Below are positions 37,173 through 47,086 of a DNA stretch of 64,000 nucleotides, one piece after another. The translations under genes were made by a program, and so were the position numbers. A model generated the notes under the pieces. The model made no database searches. It was given only the letters and a program-made list of their open reading frames with translations, and was not told the origin of the DNA. Source of the stretch: [Eubacterium] cellulosolvens LD2006 (lineage in GTDB: Bacteria; Bacillota; Clostridia; Lachnospirales; Lachnospiraceae); NCBI RefSeq assembly GCF_000621585.1, contig NZ_JHXY01000006.1:124001-188000 (forward strand). Direction: 5' to 3'. How positions within the stretch are numbered: position 1 is the first letter of the stretch; each line of letters starts with the position of its first letter.

Positions 37173-37206
37173 CATCTAATTGTTCAAAGCCTTTACTGAT
37201 AATCAC

Positions 37207-37378
37207 GAACAAAGTCCGCAAGCGGACTTCGACTCCCCCATCCCCTCAATCCTGAGGGGAGCGCAGCAGGACTTTGGCGCGCGAGCAGAATCGCGAAGCG
37301 ATCTTCCCATCTGCGAGCTGCGCATCCCGCGGAGCGTTTTGTCTCATAGGGAATGCGAAGCAATTTCCTATGAGATAA
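37207..37378 (+). repeat. Dispersed modular hairpin repeat, full copy
   Basis: Begins GAACAAAGTCCGCAAGC and ends ATGAGATAA. In order it contains hairpins AGTCC-GCAA-GGACT (AGTCCGCAAGCGGACT), CCCCTCA...TGAGGGG, ATCGCGAAGCGAT, then GCGCATCCCGCGGAGCG and the palindrome TCTCAT...ATGAGA (37342-37375). It is nearly identical, base for base, to 58954-59125. It lies between hypA and the fatty-acid regulator and has no coding character. Confidence 0.9.
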
Positions 37379-37412
37379 AAAAACAGACCTGATCAGGTCG
37401 TCCGGGATGGAA

Positions 37413-37452
37413 AAGGGGGGCTCACACTAATCACTTAGTGCGAGTCCCCCCT
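37413..37452. terminator. Terminator after fatty-acid operon
   Basis: Stem AAGGGGGG...CCCCCCTT, extended by CTC/GAG and CACTAA/TTAGTG, with a TCAC loop. On the minus strand the stem is followed by TTCC, so it would end the fab operon; it is close to symmetrical. Confidence 0.7.
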
Positions 37453-37479
37453 TGTTCTGAACGCTTCCAATCCCTGTTC

Positions 37480-38037
37480 TTATTTCTTTGCCTCGTCGGC
37501 CTCGATCTGCCGGATCTCAAGGACACGGTCTGCCTTGTATGTCGGTACGTCCCGCATCTGCTCACGGTTGATGATGCCGAGGACATGATGGAAATCATGC
37601 CACTCCTCGTCCGTCATGCGCTCCTTCACTTTCGCGAGAACATCCGCAACGTAGGAAGTGCTGACATTATAATAATCCAGATATTTCTGTGTAACTTTCA
37701 GATAATACTCTCTCTTGTCCCTTCTGGACTGAATCTTCTTCAGATATCCCTTCCGGATCAGACTGTTGACCTTATATGCTGCATTCGGCGAAGAGATCTG
37801 AATGAAATTTGCGAATTCATTGATCGTGGGATTCTTCATCGCATAGATCACTTCCATGCAAAAACTCTCAACCGTCGTCAGGGTCGCTTCCCTGGTGTCG
37901 AAGTTCCTGAAAATCTCACGATAAAAATGCAGTTTAAAATTCGTATACACTTCTCTAAATGCCTCTTCTGTCGAGAGCTCCCTCACATCGTCAGAATATG
38001 TATCAAATAGAGCGTCTCCGCTTAATCCGTCAGACAT
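37480..38037 (-). CDS. MarR-family regulator of fatty-acid genes (FabT-like)
   Basis: A 185-residue winged-helix MarR protein. The DNA-binding region is NEFANFIQISSPNAAYKVNSLIRKGYLKKIQ with the wing SRRDKREYYLKVT. An N-terminal extension of about 30 acidic residues precedes it. It is the last gene beside fabZ, at the end of the fatty-acid operon, so a FabT-like role (repression of fab genes with acyl-ACP as corepressor) is likely by position. It is longer than Streptococcus FabT and the effector is unproven. A gap of 155 bp from fabZ could hold a separate promoter. Confidence 0.75.
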   Translation of the reverse strand: MSDGLSGDALFDTYSDDVRELSTEEAFREVYTNFKLHFYREIFRNFDTREATLTTVESFCMEVIYAMKNPTINEFANFIQISSPNAAYKVNSLIRKGYLKKIQSRRDKREYYLKVTQKYLDYYNVSTSYVADVLAKVKERMTDEEWHDFHHVLGIINREQMRDVPTYKADRVLEIRQIEADEAKK

Positions 38038-38192
38038 AGTTTCTCCTTCATTTCGTTCTTATCGGTAAACATTTACGCACTTATAGTAGAATATATCACA
38101 TTTGGCATGAAATTTCCACAAATTTAGTCGATTTATGATCTCGAATCCACGCATAATGCTTATAGATATTTACAGACAGACGGAACTCTTTG

Positions 38193-38636
38193 TCAGTTTT
38201 GTGAGTTCGTCTCCGCAATAGCAAAGGAGAGTTCTGCCGATACCGCGATTTTTCCGTCAACAGTTGCTGTAGCTTTTCCGAATCCTACCGGTCCTTTTCT
38301 CGCGATGATCTCCGTGTGAAGCTCAATCACATCCCCCGGAACAATCTGCCGGCGGAATCTCGCCTGTTTCACGCCGCCGAAAAATACCAGCTTTCCTCTG
38401 TTTTCCTCCTCGGTCAGAAGCGCGACAGCTCCTGTCTGCGCCAGAGCTTCCAGGACGAGAACGCCAGGCATAACCGCCTGCTGCGGAAAATGCCCGCAGA
38501 ACTGCATCTCGTTGACCGACACACACTTCCGCCCGTCTGCGAATTTTCCCGGCTCACAGGCCGTGATCCTGTCCACGAGAAGGAACGGATAGCGGTGAGG
38601 AAGAATTTCCTTGATCTGATCTGAATTAAATTCCAT
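38193..38636 (-). CDS. fabZ: 3-Hydroxyacyl-ACP dehydratase
   Basis: Hotdog-fold dehydratase of the type II fatty-acid elongation cycle. The 147 residues match the family. The motif GHFPQQAVMPGVLVLEALAQ carries the catalytic His and Glu, and LPHRYPFLLVDRI is the N-terminal family signature. It starts 17 bp after the fabF stop and belongs to the same transcript. Confidence 0.96.
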   Translation of the reverse strand: MEFNSDQIKEILPHRYPFLLVDRITACEPGKFADGRKCVSVNEMQFCGHFPQQAVMPGVLVLEALAQTGAVALLTEEENRGKLVFFGGVKQARFRRQIVPGDVIELHTEIIARKGPVGFGKATATVDGKIAVSAELSFAIAETNSQN

Positions 38637-38653
38637 CCCGAATCCCCTCTTTC

Positions 38654-39886
38654 TCAGACTTTTTTAAATACCAGGCAGGCATTGTGGCCGCCGAAACCGA
38701 ACGAGTTGCTCATAGCCGCGCGGACTTTCATCTCAACGCCCTTGTTCGGCACGATATCCAGTGTGCACTCCGGATCCGGAACCTTGTAGTTTACGGTCGG
38801 AGGAACAAAGTCTCTCTCCACAGCTTCCGCCGTGATGACCGCCTCGACAGCCGCGCTCGCTCCGAGAAGATGTCCGGTCATGGACTTCGTGGAGCTGACC
38901 TTCAGCTGATCCGCTCTGTCGCCGAAAAGTCTGCGGATCGCCGCGGACTCCGCAGCGTCATTCATGTGCGTCGATGTGCCGTGGGCGTTGATGTAGTCGA
39001 TGTCGTCGATCGTAAGTCCCGCGTCCTCGATCGCCATTTTCATGCACTTCTCCGCTCCGCTTCCGTCCGGCGCCGGAGCCGTGATGTGATGCGCGTCACA
39101 GTTAGCCCCATATCCGGCAAGCTCCGCGTAGATGTGGGCGCCTCTTTTTTTCGCATGCTCGTATTCCTCCAGAATCAGGCAGCCGGCTCCCTCTCCCATG
39201 ACAAAACCGCTTCGCTCTCCGTCAAAGGGAATCGACGCGCGGTTCGGATCCTCCGAAGTGCAGAGAGCTTTCATAGATGTGAAACCTCCGATGCAGAGAG
39301 GCGTGATGGAGGACTCCGCTCCTCCTGCCACCATGACATCCCCGTAGCCGTCGCGGATGTGACGGAACGCGTCTCCGATCGCGTTTGCAGCACTTGCACA
39401 GGCTGTTACCACACAGGAACACATGCCGTGAAGCTGATAGCGGATCGCGATATTTCCGGCCGCCATGTTGGTGATCGCCATCGGAATAAAGAACGGATTT
39501 ACGCGGTCGCAGCCCTTCTCCATGCTGCGAACCTTGTTCTCCTCGATTGTGGCGATGCCGCCGATTCCGCTCGCCATGAGTACACCCCAGCGGTCGTGCG
39601 ATTCTTCCAGTTCCATCAGACCGGATTCCTTCATCGCCTGCTCCGCCGCAGCCAGCGCGTACATCGTAAACTTATCCATTTTTCTCGCTTCCCGCTTGTC
39701 CACGTAGGCGTCCAGATCGAGATTCTTAATCTCTCCGGCCAGTTTCACCTTCTGTTCGGACGGATCGTAATAAGTAATCGGTCCGATTCCGCATTTCCCC
39801 TCTTTTACACTCGCCCAGACTTCCTCCGGATTATTTCCGATCGGACACACAATACCAAGTCCGGTAATCACTACACGTCTGCTCAT
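38654..39886 (-). CDS. fabF: 3-Oxoacyl-ACP synthase II
   Basis: Condensing enzyme of chain elongation, 410 residues. The catalytic Cys is in VVTACASAANA, the histidines in NAHGTSTHMND and KSMTGHLLGASAAVE, and the C-terminal SNSFGFGGHNA is conserved. It has full length and starts MSRRVVITGLG. It is 104 bp downstream of fabG in the operon. Confidence 0.97.
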   Translation of the reverse strand: MSRRVVITGLGIVCPIGNNPEEVWASVKEGKCGIGPITYYDPSEQKVKLAGEIKNLDLDAYVDKREARKMDKFTMYALAAAEQAMKESGLMELEESHDRWGVLMASGIGGIATIEENKVRSMEKGCDRVNPFFIPMAITNMAAGNIAIRYQLHGMCSCVVTACASAANAIGDAFRHIRDGYGDVMVAGGAESSITPLCIGGFTSMKALCTSEDPNRASIPFDGERSGFVMGEGAGCLILEEYEHAKKRGAHIYAELAGYGANCDAHHITAPAPDGSGAEKCMKMAIEDAGLTIDDIDYINAHGTSTHMNDAAESAAIRRLFGDRADQLKVSSTKSMTGHLLGASAAVEAVITAEAVERDFVPPTVNYKVPDPECTLDIVPNKGVEMKVRAAMSNSFGFGGHNACLVFKKV

Positions 39887-39990
39887 ATTTCTTCCTCCAC
39901 TGATCTCCCTGTCTTACACCTTACATCCGGCTTCCGTCCGCCTGCGAAATCACGGATCACATTCCGCACAGATGAAACCTCTCATTTCTT

Positions 39991-40743
39991 TTACATTCCC
40001 ATGCCGCCGTCCACGCCGAGAACCTGTCCTGTGATATAGGACGCCTCCGGCGATGCGAGGAAGGCAACCGCGTGCGCTACCTCCTCCGGGCTTCCGGCTC
40101 TTCCCGCCGGGATCTGTCCCTTCATCGCGTTCTGTACTTCCTCCGGAAGCTTTTCGGTCATCGCCGTCTGAATCATGCCGGGCGCAACCGCGTTCACCGT
40201 CACCTTTTTGCCCGCAAGTTCTTTAGCCAGCGACTTTGTCATTCCGATCACGCCGGCCTTGCTGGCCGCGTAGTTGACCTGACCGGCATTTCCGTGGACG
40301 CCGACCACGCTGGACATATTTATAATTCTTCCGTATCTCTGCTTCAGCATGACGCGCGCGGCCTTCTTCATGCAGTAGAACGTTCCGTAGAGATTGACAG
40401 ATACAACCCGGTCAAAGCTCTCCGGCTTCATCATGAGGAGCAGGCCGTCCATCGTGATTCCCGCGTTGTTAACCAAAATATCCAGTCTTCCCGTCAGAGA
40501 GAGCGCCTCTTTGAAAACCGCGTCGCAGCTCTCCTCATCCGAGAGATCCCCCTTCACGCAGAGAAACTTCTGCGTATCCTCCGCCGCTTCCCGGCAGAGT
40601 TTTTCCGTCTCGAGAGCATTCGCCTCGTTCCCTGAATAATGAATGACGACATCCGCGCCCTGCTTCGCGATCTCCACGCAGATGGCGCGGCCGATCCCGC
40701 CGCTGCCTCCCGTCACCAGTGCCGTCTGTCCGGAAAATCTCAT
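39991..40743 (-). CDS. fabG: 3-Oxoacyl-ACP reductase
   Basis: NADPH-dependent short-chain dehydrogenase, 250 residues. The cofactor motif [11 protein letters not shown] is near residue 10 and the active site YAASKAG near Tyr155. The ATG at 40743 is preferred to an in-frame GTG at 40749 because CTGGAGGTG is well spaced from it. The ATG overlaps the fabD stop as ATGA, so the pair is translationally coupled. Confidence 0.96.
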   Translation of the reverse strand: MRFSGQTALVTGGSGGIGRAICVEIAKQGADVVIHYSGNEANALETEKLCREAAEDTQKFLCVKGDLSDEESCDAVFKEALSLTGRLDILVNNAGITMDGLLLMMKPESFDRVVSVNLYGTFYCMKKAARVMLKQRYGRIINMSSVVGVHGNAGQVNYAASKAGVIGMTKSLAKELAGKKVTVNAVAPGMIQTAMTEKLPEEVQNAMKGQIPAGRAGSPEEVAHAVAFLASPEASYITGQVLGVDGGMGM

Positions 40744-41693
40744 ACGCACACCTCCAGAACCTTCTGCAGATCTTCTGCCGTATCAATCGAAACCGTCTCG
40801 ATGCCGTCGACCGTCCGCTTGATGAATCCTGCCAGAACTTTTCCCGGTCCGATCTCAATCACGCGGGTGACGCCGTTTTCCGCCAGATACGCGATCGTCT
40901 GGGACATGCGGACCGCCGATTTCACCTGCTGCTGCAGAAGATCCGAGATCTTCTGTCCGTCGACCTCCCCGTCCGCCGGACTTCCGAGGGTATTGAACAG
41001 AACCGGAATTTCCATCTTTCCGAAATCCACATGTGCAAAGAGCCGGCCGAGCGCCTCGGACGCCGGTTGCATCAGCGAGGTGTGGAAGGCCGTGCTGACC
41101 TTCAGCGGAAGCGCGCGCTTCGCGCCCTTCTCCTTCGCGATCGAAGCCGCGAGATCCACGGCCTCCGCCATACCGGACACGACAATCTGTCCCTTCGCGT
41201 TATAATTGGAAACCTCAACGAGTTTTCCGCTCTGCTTCGCGGCCTCCAGACAGCTTGCCTCCACTTCCTCGGCGGAAAGCCCCATCACGGCAATCATCTT
41301 CGTGTCGAGTCCGCTTCCGGCCTTTGTCATTTCCTTTCCGCGGAAGGCAGTGATGCGGATCAGGTCGTCAGCGGAAAAAACGCCTGCGGCGTGGAGCGCC
41401 GTGTACTCGCCGAGGCTGAGTCCGGCCACATAGTCGGGCCGGATTCCCGCTTTTTTGAGAATCTTCACAACACCGGCGCCGAAGGCAGCCAGTGCCGGCT
41501 GCGTGTACGCGGTCTGAGAGAGCACCTCATCCGGTCCCTCAAACATCAGTTTTTTCAAATCAAAATCAACAACCGAATCCGCGCGGTCGATGACCTCCGC
41601 GAACTCCGGATACGCCTCATAGAGATCTTTTCCCATGCCGGCTCTCTGGCTTCCCTGACCGGCAAACAAAAATGCTGTTTTTCCTGTACTCAT
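40740..41693 (-). CDS. fabD: Malonyl-CoA:ACP transacylase
   Basis: Loads malonyl groups on acyl carrier protein. The 317 residues include the N-terminal [12 protein letters not shown] and the nucleophile elbow [14 protein letters not shown] with the active serine. It overlaps fabK upstream by four bases (ATGA) and fabG downstream in the same way, showing a tightly coupled block. Confidence 0.96.
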   Translation of the reverse strand: MSTGKTAFLFAGQGSQRAGMGKDLYEAYPEFAEVIDRADSVVDFDLKKLMFEGPDEVLSQTAYTQPALAAFGAGVVKILKKAGIRPDYVAGLSLGEYTALHAAGVFSADDLIRITAFRGKEMTKAGSGLDTKMIAVMGLSAEEVEASCLEAAKQSGKLVEVSNYNAKGQIVVSGMAEAVDLAASIAKEKGAKRALPLKVSTAFHTSLMQPASEALGRLFAHVDFGKMEIPVLFNTLGSPADGEVDGQKISDLLQQQVKSAVRMSQTIAYLAENGVTRVIEIGPGKVLAGFIKRTVDGIETVSIDTAEDLQKVLEVCV

Positions 41694-42631
41694 CCGATTT
41701 CCCCCAGTCTCCGGATCACAGCTCCGGCTTCCTCACTGATTGATGCAAAAATCTCCGCCACCGGACGGATCTCCGTCAGCTGACCGCATACCTGTCCGGC
41801 CATCAGGGAGCCGTCCTCCACGTTGCCGTCAAAGACAGCCTTGCGCAGAGAACCGAGCGTGTATTTCTCGAGCTCCATCAGATCCGCTCCGTCCTTCTCC
41901 GCGCGGATATACGCCCGTGACATTTTGTTCTTGATGATACGGACCGGCGCGTTGACCGTGCGACCCGTAACTACCGTGCTGTTGTCCTTCGCCTTCAGCA
42001 GCGCCATCTTATAATTCTCATGAATCGGGCATTCCCTGCTGACAAGCAGGGCGGTTCCGATCTGCGCTCCGCAGGCGCCGAGTGCGTAGGCGGCCGCCAG
42101 CTGTCTGCCGTCCGCGATTCCCCCGGCGGCGATCACCGGGACCTCCGGTCCCAACCGGTCGATCATCTGCGGGACGAGTGTCATCGTCGTCATCTCTCCG
42201 ACATGGCCTCCGCTCTCACAGCCTTCGGCAATAATTCCGTCCACGCCGTCCCGGACAAGCCGGTGAGCCAGTGTGCAGCTCGCGGATACCGGAAAAATCC
42301 GAACGCCTTTCTCCTTCCACATGCCGATGTACCTGCCCGGATTTCCCGCGCCGGTCGTGACCACCTGTACGCCTTCTCTGGCGACAATCTCCGCCATCTG
42401 ATCCGTCTCAGGATTCATCAGCATCAGATTGACGCCGAAGGGCTTGTCCGTCAGTTTTCTCGCGATGTGGATATGCTCCTCCAGCATCGCCGCGTTCATT
42501 CCGCCGGTGCCGATCAGGCCGAGTCCGCCGGCATTCGAACATGCCGCCGCAAATTCGCCGACCGCGATATTCGCCATTCCGCCCTGAATAAACGGATATT
42601 TGATTCCAAGAATCTCATTCAGAAATTTCAT
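41690..42631 (-). CDS. fabK: Enoyl-ACP reductase II
   Basis: FMN-dependent enoyl-ACP reductase that replaces FabI in many Bacillota and performs the last elongation step. The 313 residues begin [19 protein letters not shown], the conserved 2-nitropropane-dioxygenase-like barrel start. [11 protein letters not shown] and [12 protein letters not shown] are the FMN phosphate-binding segments. No fabI is in the window. The stop overlaps the fabD start. Confidence 0.95.
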   Translation of the reverse strand: MKFLNEILGIKYPFIQGGMANIAVGEFAAACSNAGGLGLIGTGGMNAAMLEEHIHIARKLTDKPFGVNLMLMNPETDQMAEIVAREGVQVVTTGAGNPGRYIGMWKEKGVRIFPVSASCTLAHRLVRDGVDGIIAEGCESGGHVGEMTTMTLVPQMIDRLGPEVPVIAAGGIADGRQLAAAYALGACGAQIGTALLVSRECPIHENYKMALLKAKDNSTVVTGRTVNAPVRIIKNKMSRAYIRAEKDGADLMELEKYTLGSLRKAVFDGNVEDGSLMAGQVCGQLTEIRPVAEIFASISEEAGAVIRRLGEIG

Positions 42632-42829
42632 ATATATTCCGGCACATCCGAAGATCCCCGTTATCGTTCACGCGCCTGTGCCCGCGTCCGCAACAAAAGC
42701 TCCGGTGTATACCGCTCCTTTCTATCAAGTCGCTTTTGACATTTCCTGCCGCCGCGAAAGAGCAGCGTCAGATCCAAACCGGTATCATCCAACTGAACGT
42801 TCTGTTTTCATCGCGCTCTTTTTGCCCGC

Positions 42830-43936
42830 TCAGAATTCCAGGCACGCACCGGCCCATGTGAGTCCGGCGCCGAAGCCGACGCAGAAGATCTTTGTTCCCT
42901 TTTTGAGTTTTCCCTCTGCCATAAGATCGTACAGCACCATCGGAATGCTCGCCCCGGACGTATTTCCGAACCGGTCGAGATTCATCGGGAACTTCTCCTC
43001 CGGAAGCTTCCAGCGTCTCCGCACATGATCGATAATCCTGCTGTTCGCCTGATGACAGACCACATAGTCCACATCCTCCACGCGGATTCCTGCGGCAAGC
43101 TCCATTCTCTCGATCTCCTCCGAGAGAACTTTTGTCGCGAAGCGGAAAATCTTCTTTCCGTCCATATGCGCGTATGCCTCTTCCTTAAATCGCTCCACCT
43201 GCTCCCCGGTGTAGGCAGCCAGCGGCGGATAGCCTTCCCGCTTCACATTCAGCTGATTCCTGCACAGAGCGCGCACGCGGAGCACATCCAGCTCTCCCTC
43301 CGCCGCCACATGGCAGTAAAAGTGATGGTCGTCACTGAGCCGGACAATTGCGGCAGCCGCGCCGTCGCCGAACAGAATACTCGTCGTCCGGTCTCCGTAG
43401 TCCTGCATCTTTGTCAGCTGCTCCACGCCGATAATCAGGGCATAGGGTCTCTTTGCGGAGTTGTTCTCTTCCGCATTTCCCCCGTTCGCCTTTCTTTCCC
43501 GGAGCTCCTCAATGCTGAGCGGCCGGCTCTCCGGATGGTCTTTCTGCCACTTCATGATCGCGTCCGCGCACTGCAGGGCATACACAAAACCCGTGCAGGC
43601 GGCGTTCACATCAAAGGCCGGTATGCCGGACGGAATTCCGAGTTTCTCCTGGACAATGCAGGATGTCGACGGAAGCATGTAGTCCGCGCTGATCGTCGCC
43701 GTGATGATCAGTCCGATCTCTTCCTTTCGAATCCCGCTGTTTCTGATTGCGTCTTCCGCCGCTCTTGCGGCCAGAACCGACTGCGACTCGTCTTCCCCGC
43801 AGATCCTTCGCTCTCCGATGCCGGTTCGCGGACGGATCCACTCATCCGAAGTTTCCATATATGCAGACAGGTCGTCATTGGTCATGCATCCAGACGGAAT
43901 TGCATGTCCCATTCCGATGATCTGAATTCCACTCAT
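42830..43936 (-). CDS. fabH: 3-Oxoacyl-ACP synthase III
   Basis: Initiates fatty-acid synthesis by condensing acyl-CoA with malonyl-ACP. About 368 residues, longer than the usual 310-330. The catalytic Cys114 is in NAACTGFVYAL, His in VVCHQANSRI and Asn in FGNTSGASIP. About 33 extra, mostly charged residues (131-163, rich in Glu, Lys and Asn) sit before the YALIIGVEQL strand. The ATG at 43936 has AAGGAG upstream; a longer start at 43987 would lie within accDA. It starts two bases after the accDA stop, and 198 bp separate it from fabK. Confidence 0.94.
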   Translation of the reverse strand: MSGIQIIGMGHAIPSGCMTNDDLSAYMETSDEWIRPRTGIGERRICGEDESQSVLAARAAEDAIRNSGIRKEEIGLIITATISADYMLPSTSCIVQEKLGIPSGIPAFDVNAACTGFVYALQCADAIMKWQKDHPESRPLSIEELRERKANGGNAEENNSAKRPYALIIGVEQLTKMQDYGDRTTSILFGDGAAAAIVRLSDDHHFYCHVAAEGELDVLRVRALCRNQLNVKREGYPPLAAYTGEQVERFKEEAYAHMDGKKIFRFATKVLSEEIERMELAAGIRVEDVDYVVCHQANSRIIDHVRRRWKLPEEKFPMNLDRFGNTSGASIPMVLYDLMAEGKLKKGTKIFCVGFGAGLTWAGACLEF

Positions 43937-43938
43937 TT

Positions 43939-45681
43939 TCAATCTCCTTCTTTGCAGCCCGTACTTCTGACTGCCGGGTTCATACACCCCTCTATCCTTC
44001 TGAATTTTTCATACCGCCTACTCGCAAGTTCTTCCCCGTCATATTTCAGGAGTTCCGAGAGATCCGCGGCAATCGCCGCGTCAAGAATCCGGACCCAGGT
44101 CTTAAAATCATTCTGAATGCCCCCCTCGGGCTCCCGGATCAGCTCGTCGGCAAGTCCGGATCCGACAAGATCCTGCGCCGTCAGCTTCATGATTTCGCAC
44201 GCCTCGCTGCTCTTGTCCGCCTTCTTCCAGAGGATGCTCGCGAAGCCCTCCGGCGAAAGAACGGAGTAGACGGCATTCTCCAGCATCAGGATCCGGTCGC
44301 CCACGCCAATAGCAAGCGCGCCTCCGCTGTTTCCCTCGCCGGTTACGACAACGATGACCGGCGTGCGAAGAGAACTCATCTGCGCCAGGTTCTCGGCAAT
44401 CGCGACGCTCTGTCCGTTTTCCTCGGCGTCTTTTCCCGGATATGCCCCGGGCGTATCGATAAATGTGATGACCGGTCTTCCGAATTTTTCCGCCTGCTTC
44501 ATCAACCGGAGCGCCTTGCGGTATCCCTCCGGTTCCGGCATCCCGAAATTATACTTCAGGTTCTCCCTGAGATCATGTCCCTTCCGGTGTCCGATAACCG
44601 TGACCGGAATCCCGTGATAGTTCGCAATTCCACCGAGGATCGCGGGATCCTCTTTTCCGAGCCGGTCTCCCTTCATCTCCACAAAATCCTCAAAGAGAGC
44701 CTCGATGAAGTCGGTGATCTTCGGCCGCTTCTGCTCTCTCGCCAGCATCACCCGGTCATAGGGTCCCGGCGTATGCTTTCCGTCGGCACCGCTTTTCCGG
44801 AAACTCCGGATCTTCTCGTCCGCCCGCTCCGCACGCGTCGCGCAGATGTCCTCCGTCGTAAGAACGCCGTTTTGCTCCTCCGCCTCGTCCGTTCCACGGA
44901 TAAAGCGCAGCGCTTCTCTTCCTTTCCCCGCGCTCCGGTGAAGGCCAAGGATCTGTCCCAGCCTCCTCTTCATCTCATCCTTCGGAACAATGCCGTCGAC
45001 AAAGCCGTGCTCCATCTGAAACTCTGACCGCTGAAATCCGGCGGGAAGCTTCTCGCCGATCGTCTGCTCGATGACCCTCGGTCCCGCGAACCCGATCAGC
45101 GCTCCCGGCTCCGCCAGGATGATATCGCCAAGACTCGCGTAACTTGCGCTCACGCCGCCGGTCGTCGGGTGTGTGAGAACGGAGATATAGAGCCCGCCGT
45201 GGTCACTGAAGCGTTTGGCCGCCGCGGAGGTTTTTGCCATCTGCATCAGAGAGAACATTCCCTCCTGCATCCGCGCTCCGCCGCTCGCGGAAAAAATAAC
45301 CAGCGGCAGATTCCGTCTGTCGGCCTCCTCAAAGGCCGTCGTGAGTTTTTCTCCGGCCGCGGTTCCCATGCTTCCCATCATAAAGTTTCTGCTGAGCTCG
45401 GCCATCACGCAGTCCTGTCCGTCGATCCGGCCGCAACCGGCCACACAGGAATCCTCCTCGTCCGTGAGGATCCGGTTCTCCTCCAGCTTCTTTCCGTATC
45501 CCGGAAACTGAAGCGGATCCTTGGATTTCAGTCCGGATTCAATTTCCACAAAACAGCCGTCGTCACAGACCAGTCGAAGGTATTCCCCGACCTCTTTTCG
45601 CTGCGTCTTCTTCGCGCGCATGGTCCGGAAGGACATCAGCGTCTGTCTTTTTGATTTAAAAATGTTTCCTGTACCTGCCAT
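43939..45681 (-). CDS. accDA: Acetyl-CoA carboxylase carboxyltransferase, fused beta-alpha
   Basis: The 580-residue chain joins AccD (about 1-285) and AccA (about 300-565), the carboxyltransferase that forms malonyl-CoA. AccD motifs include SASGGARMQEGMFSLMQMAK near 130 and HPTTGGVSASYASLGD; AccA motifs include PEPEGYRKALRLMKQAEKF, FIDTPGAYPG and GEGNSGGALAIG. The N-terminal four-cysteine zinc ribbon of AccD is missing; only VCDDGCF remains before ESGLKSKDPLQF. It starts five bases after the accC stop in the operon. Confidence 0.93.
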   Translation of the reverse strand: MAGTGNIFKSKRQTLMSFRTMRAKKTQRKEVGEYLRLVCDDGCFVEIESGLKSKDPLQFPGYGKKLEENRILTDEEDSCVAGCGRIDGQDCVMAELSRNFMMGSMGTAAGEKLTTAFEEADRRNLPLVIFSASGGARMQEGMFSLMQMAKTSAAAKRFSDHGGLYISVLTHPTTGGVSASYASLGDIILAEPGALIGFAGPRVIEQTIGEKLPAGFQRSEFQMEHGFVDGIVPKDEMKRRLGQILGLHRSAGKGREALRFIRGTDEAEEQNGVLTTEDICATRAERADEKIRSFRKSGADGKHTPGPYDRVMLAREQKRPKITDFIEALFEDFVEMKGDRLGKEDPAILGGIANYHGIPVTVIGHRKGHDLRENLKYNFGMPEPEGYRKALRLMKQAEKFGRPVITFIDTPGAYPGKDAEENGQSVAIAENLAQMSSLRTPVIVVVTGEGNSGGALAIGVGDRILMLENAVYSVLSPEGFASILWKKADKSSEACEIMKLTAQDLVGSGLADELIREPEGGIQNDFKTWVRILDAAIAADLSELLKYDGEELASRRYEKFRRIEGCMNPAVRSTGCKEGD

Positions 45682-45686
45682 CCGGA

Positions 45687-47072
45687 TTACCTCCTCGACT
45701 GTTTACGGCTCTCCTCGCCCCAGCGGATAATGGCCTCCGTGTCCTTCTCAAGAAATCCCGTATCCACATTTCCGACCATGTAGTCTGAGTTGAACATGAT
45801 CAGATACAGGAAATCCACGTTTGTATCCACACCCTCGATGGTCATCTCCTCCAGAGCCACACGCATCTTCCGGATCGCCTCAAGTCTTCCCGGCGCATGG
45901 ACAATCACCTTTGCGATCATCGAATCATAGTAGGGACTGATTTTACTTCCCGGGTAGAGCGCACTCTCGATTCGTATGCCGCAGCCGCAGGGAAAATGAA
46001 GAAACGGCACATTTCCCGGGCACGGCGCAAAATTCTTCGCCGGATTCTCCGCGTTGATTCTGCACTCAATGGCGTGACCGCTGATGCGGATATCGCTCTG
46101 CCGGTAGGTGAGGTCCAGCCCGGCGGCGATCCGGATCTGCTCGCGGATCAGATCCACGCCGGTGATCATCTCCGTCACCGGATGCTCCACCTGGATCCTT
46201 GTGTTCATCTCGATGAAATAGAAATTCCCCTCTTTGTCGAGAACGAACTCGACGGTTCCCGCACTCACATAGTGAACCGCCTTCGCCGCGCGGACGGCGG
46301 CTTTGTGAATCGCCTCCCGCTGTCTTTGCGTCAGGATTTTCGCCGGAGCCTCCTCGAGAAGTTTCTGATTCCTTCTCTGCATCGAGCAGTCCCTCTCTCC
46401 GAGGTGAATGATATGTCCCTTGCGGTCTCCGAGAATCTGCACCTCGATATGGTGGGGATGCTGAATCAGTTTCTCAAGATACATCGAGCCGTCGCCAAAC
46501 GCCGCGAGAGCCTCCGCCTGCGCGCTCTCAAAAGCGGCCTGAATTTCATTGACGTCATAGGCCGTGCGCATACCGCGGCCGCCGCCTCCGGCCGATGCCT
46601 TGATCAGCACCGGATAGCCGACCTTCGCCGCAATCCGTGCGGCCTCCCTCCAGTCCGCGAGGACACCGTCCGATCCCGGAACAACCGGAACGCCGTGTTT
46701 TTTCATCAGCGCTCTTGCCCTCTGTTTGTCTCCCATTCCTTTGATCATTCGGGAGGAAGGTCCTATGAAAATAATGCCGTTCTTCTCGCATTTCCTGGCA
46801 AACTCGGCATTCTCCGAAAGAAAGCCGTAGCCCGGATGAATCGCCTCACAGTGATAAGCCAGCGCGGCCGCGATCAGAGAATCCTGATTCAGATAACTCT
46901 TCGCCGCCTGCGCCGGGCCGATACAAACCGCTTCTGTGGCAAACTGCACCGGAAGCGTCTCCGCATCTTCGGACGAGTAGGCGACCACCGTCTCGATCCC
47001 CATCTCCTGCGCGCATCTCAGAACTCTCATCGCGATCTCGCCGCGATTTGCAATCAAGATTTTCTTGAACAT
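45687..47072 (-). CDS. accC: Biotin carboxylase subunit
   Basis: ATP-dependent carboxylation of biotin on AccB, 461 residues, the family length. KILIANRGEIAMRVLRC starts the biotin-carboxylase N-domain, KASAGGGGRGMR (about 161) is the ATP-grasp glycine loop, and FIEMNTRIQVEHPVTE the catalytic segment. The ATG at 47072 follows GGGGAGAGG; an upstream in-frame start at 47090 would overlap accB. It is 14 bp after the accB stop. Confidence 0.97.
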   Translation of the reverse strand: MFKKILIANRGEIAMRVLRCAQEMGIETVVAYSSEDAETLPVQFATEAVCIGPAQAAKSYLNQDSLIAAALAYHCEAIHPGYGFLSENAEFARKCEKNGIIFIGPSSRMIKGMGDKQRARALMKKHGVPVVPGSDGVLADWREAARIAAKVGYPVLIKASAGGGGRGMRTAYDVNEIQAAFESAQAEALAAFGDGSMYLEKLIQHPHHIEVQILGDRKGHIIHLGERDCSMQRRNQKLLEEAPAKILTQRQREAIHKAAVRAAKAVHYVSAGTVEFVLDKEGNFYFIEMNTRIQVEHPVTEMITGVDLIREQIRIAAGLDLTYRQSDIRISGHAIECRINAENPAKNFAPCPGNVPFLHFPCGCGIRIESALYPGSKISPYYDSMIAKVIVHAPGRLEAIRKMRVALEEMTIEGVDTNVDFLYLIMFNSDYMVGNVDTGFLEKDTEAIIRWGEESRKQSRR

Positions 47073-47086
47073 ATTCCTCTCCCCGG

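Noticed and set aside
37180-37392. 70-codon plus-strand frame over the dispersed repeat (LPICELRIPRSVLSH)
   Set aside because: The same peptide appears over the copy at 58951-59271 because the repeat DNA is conserved. No ribosome site; the hairpin structure explains the conservation better than coding.
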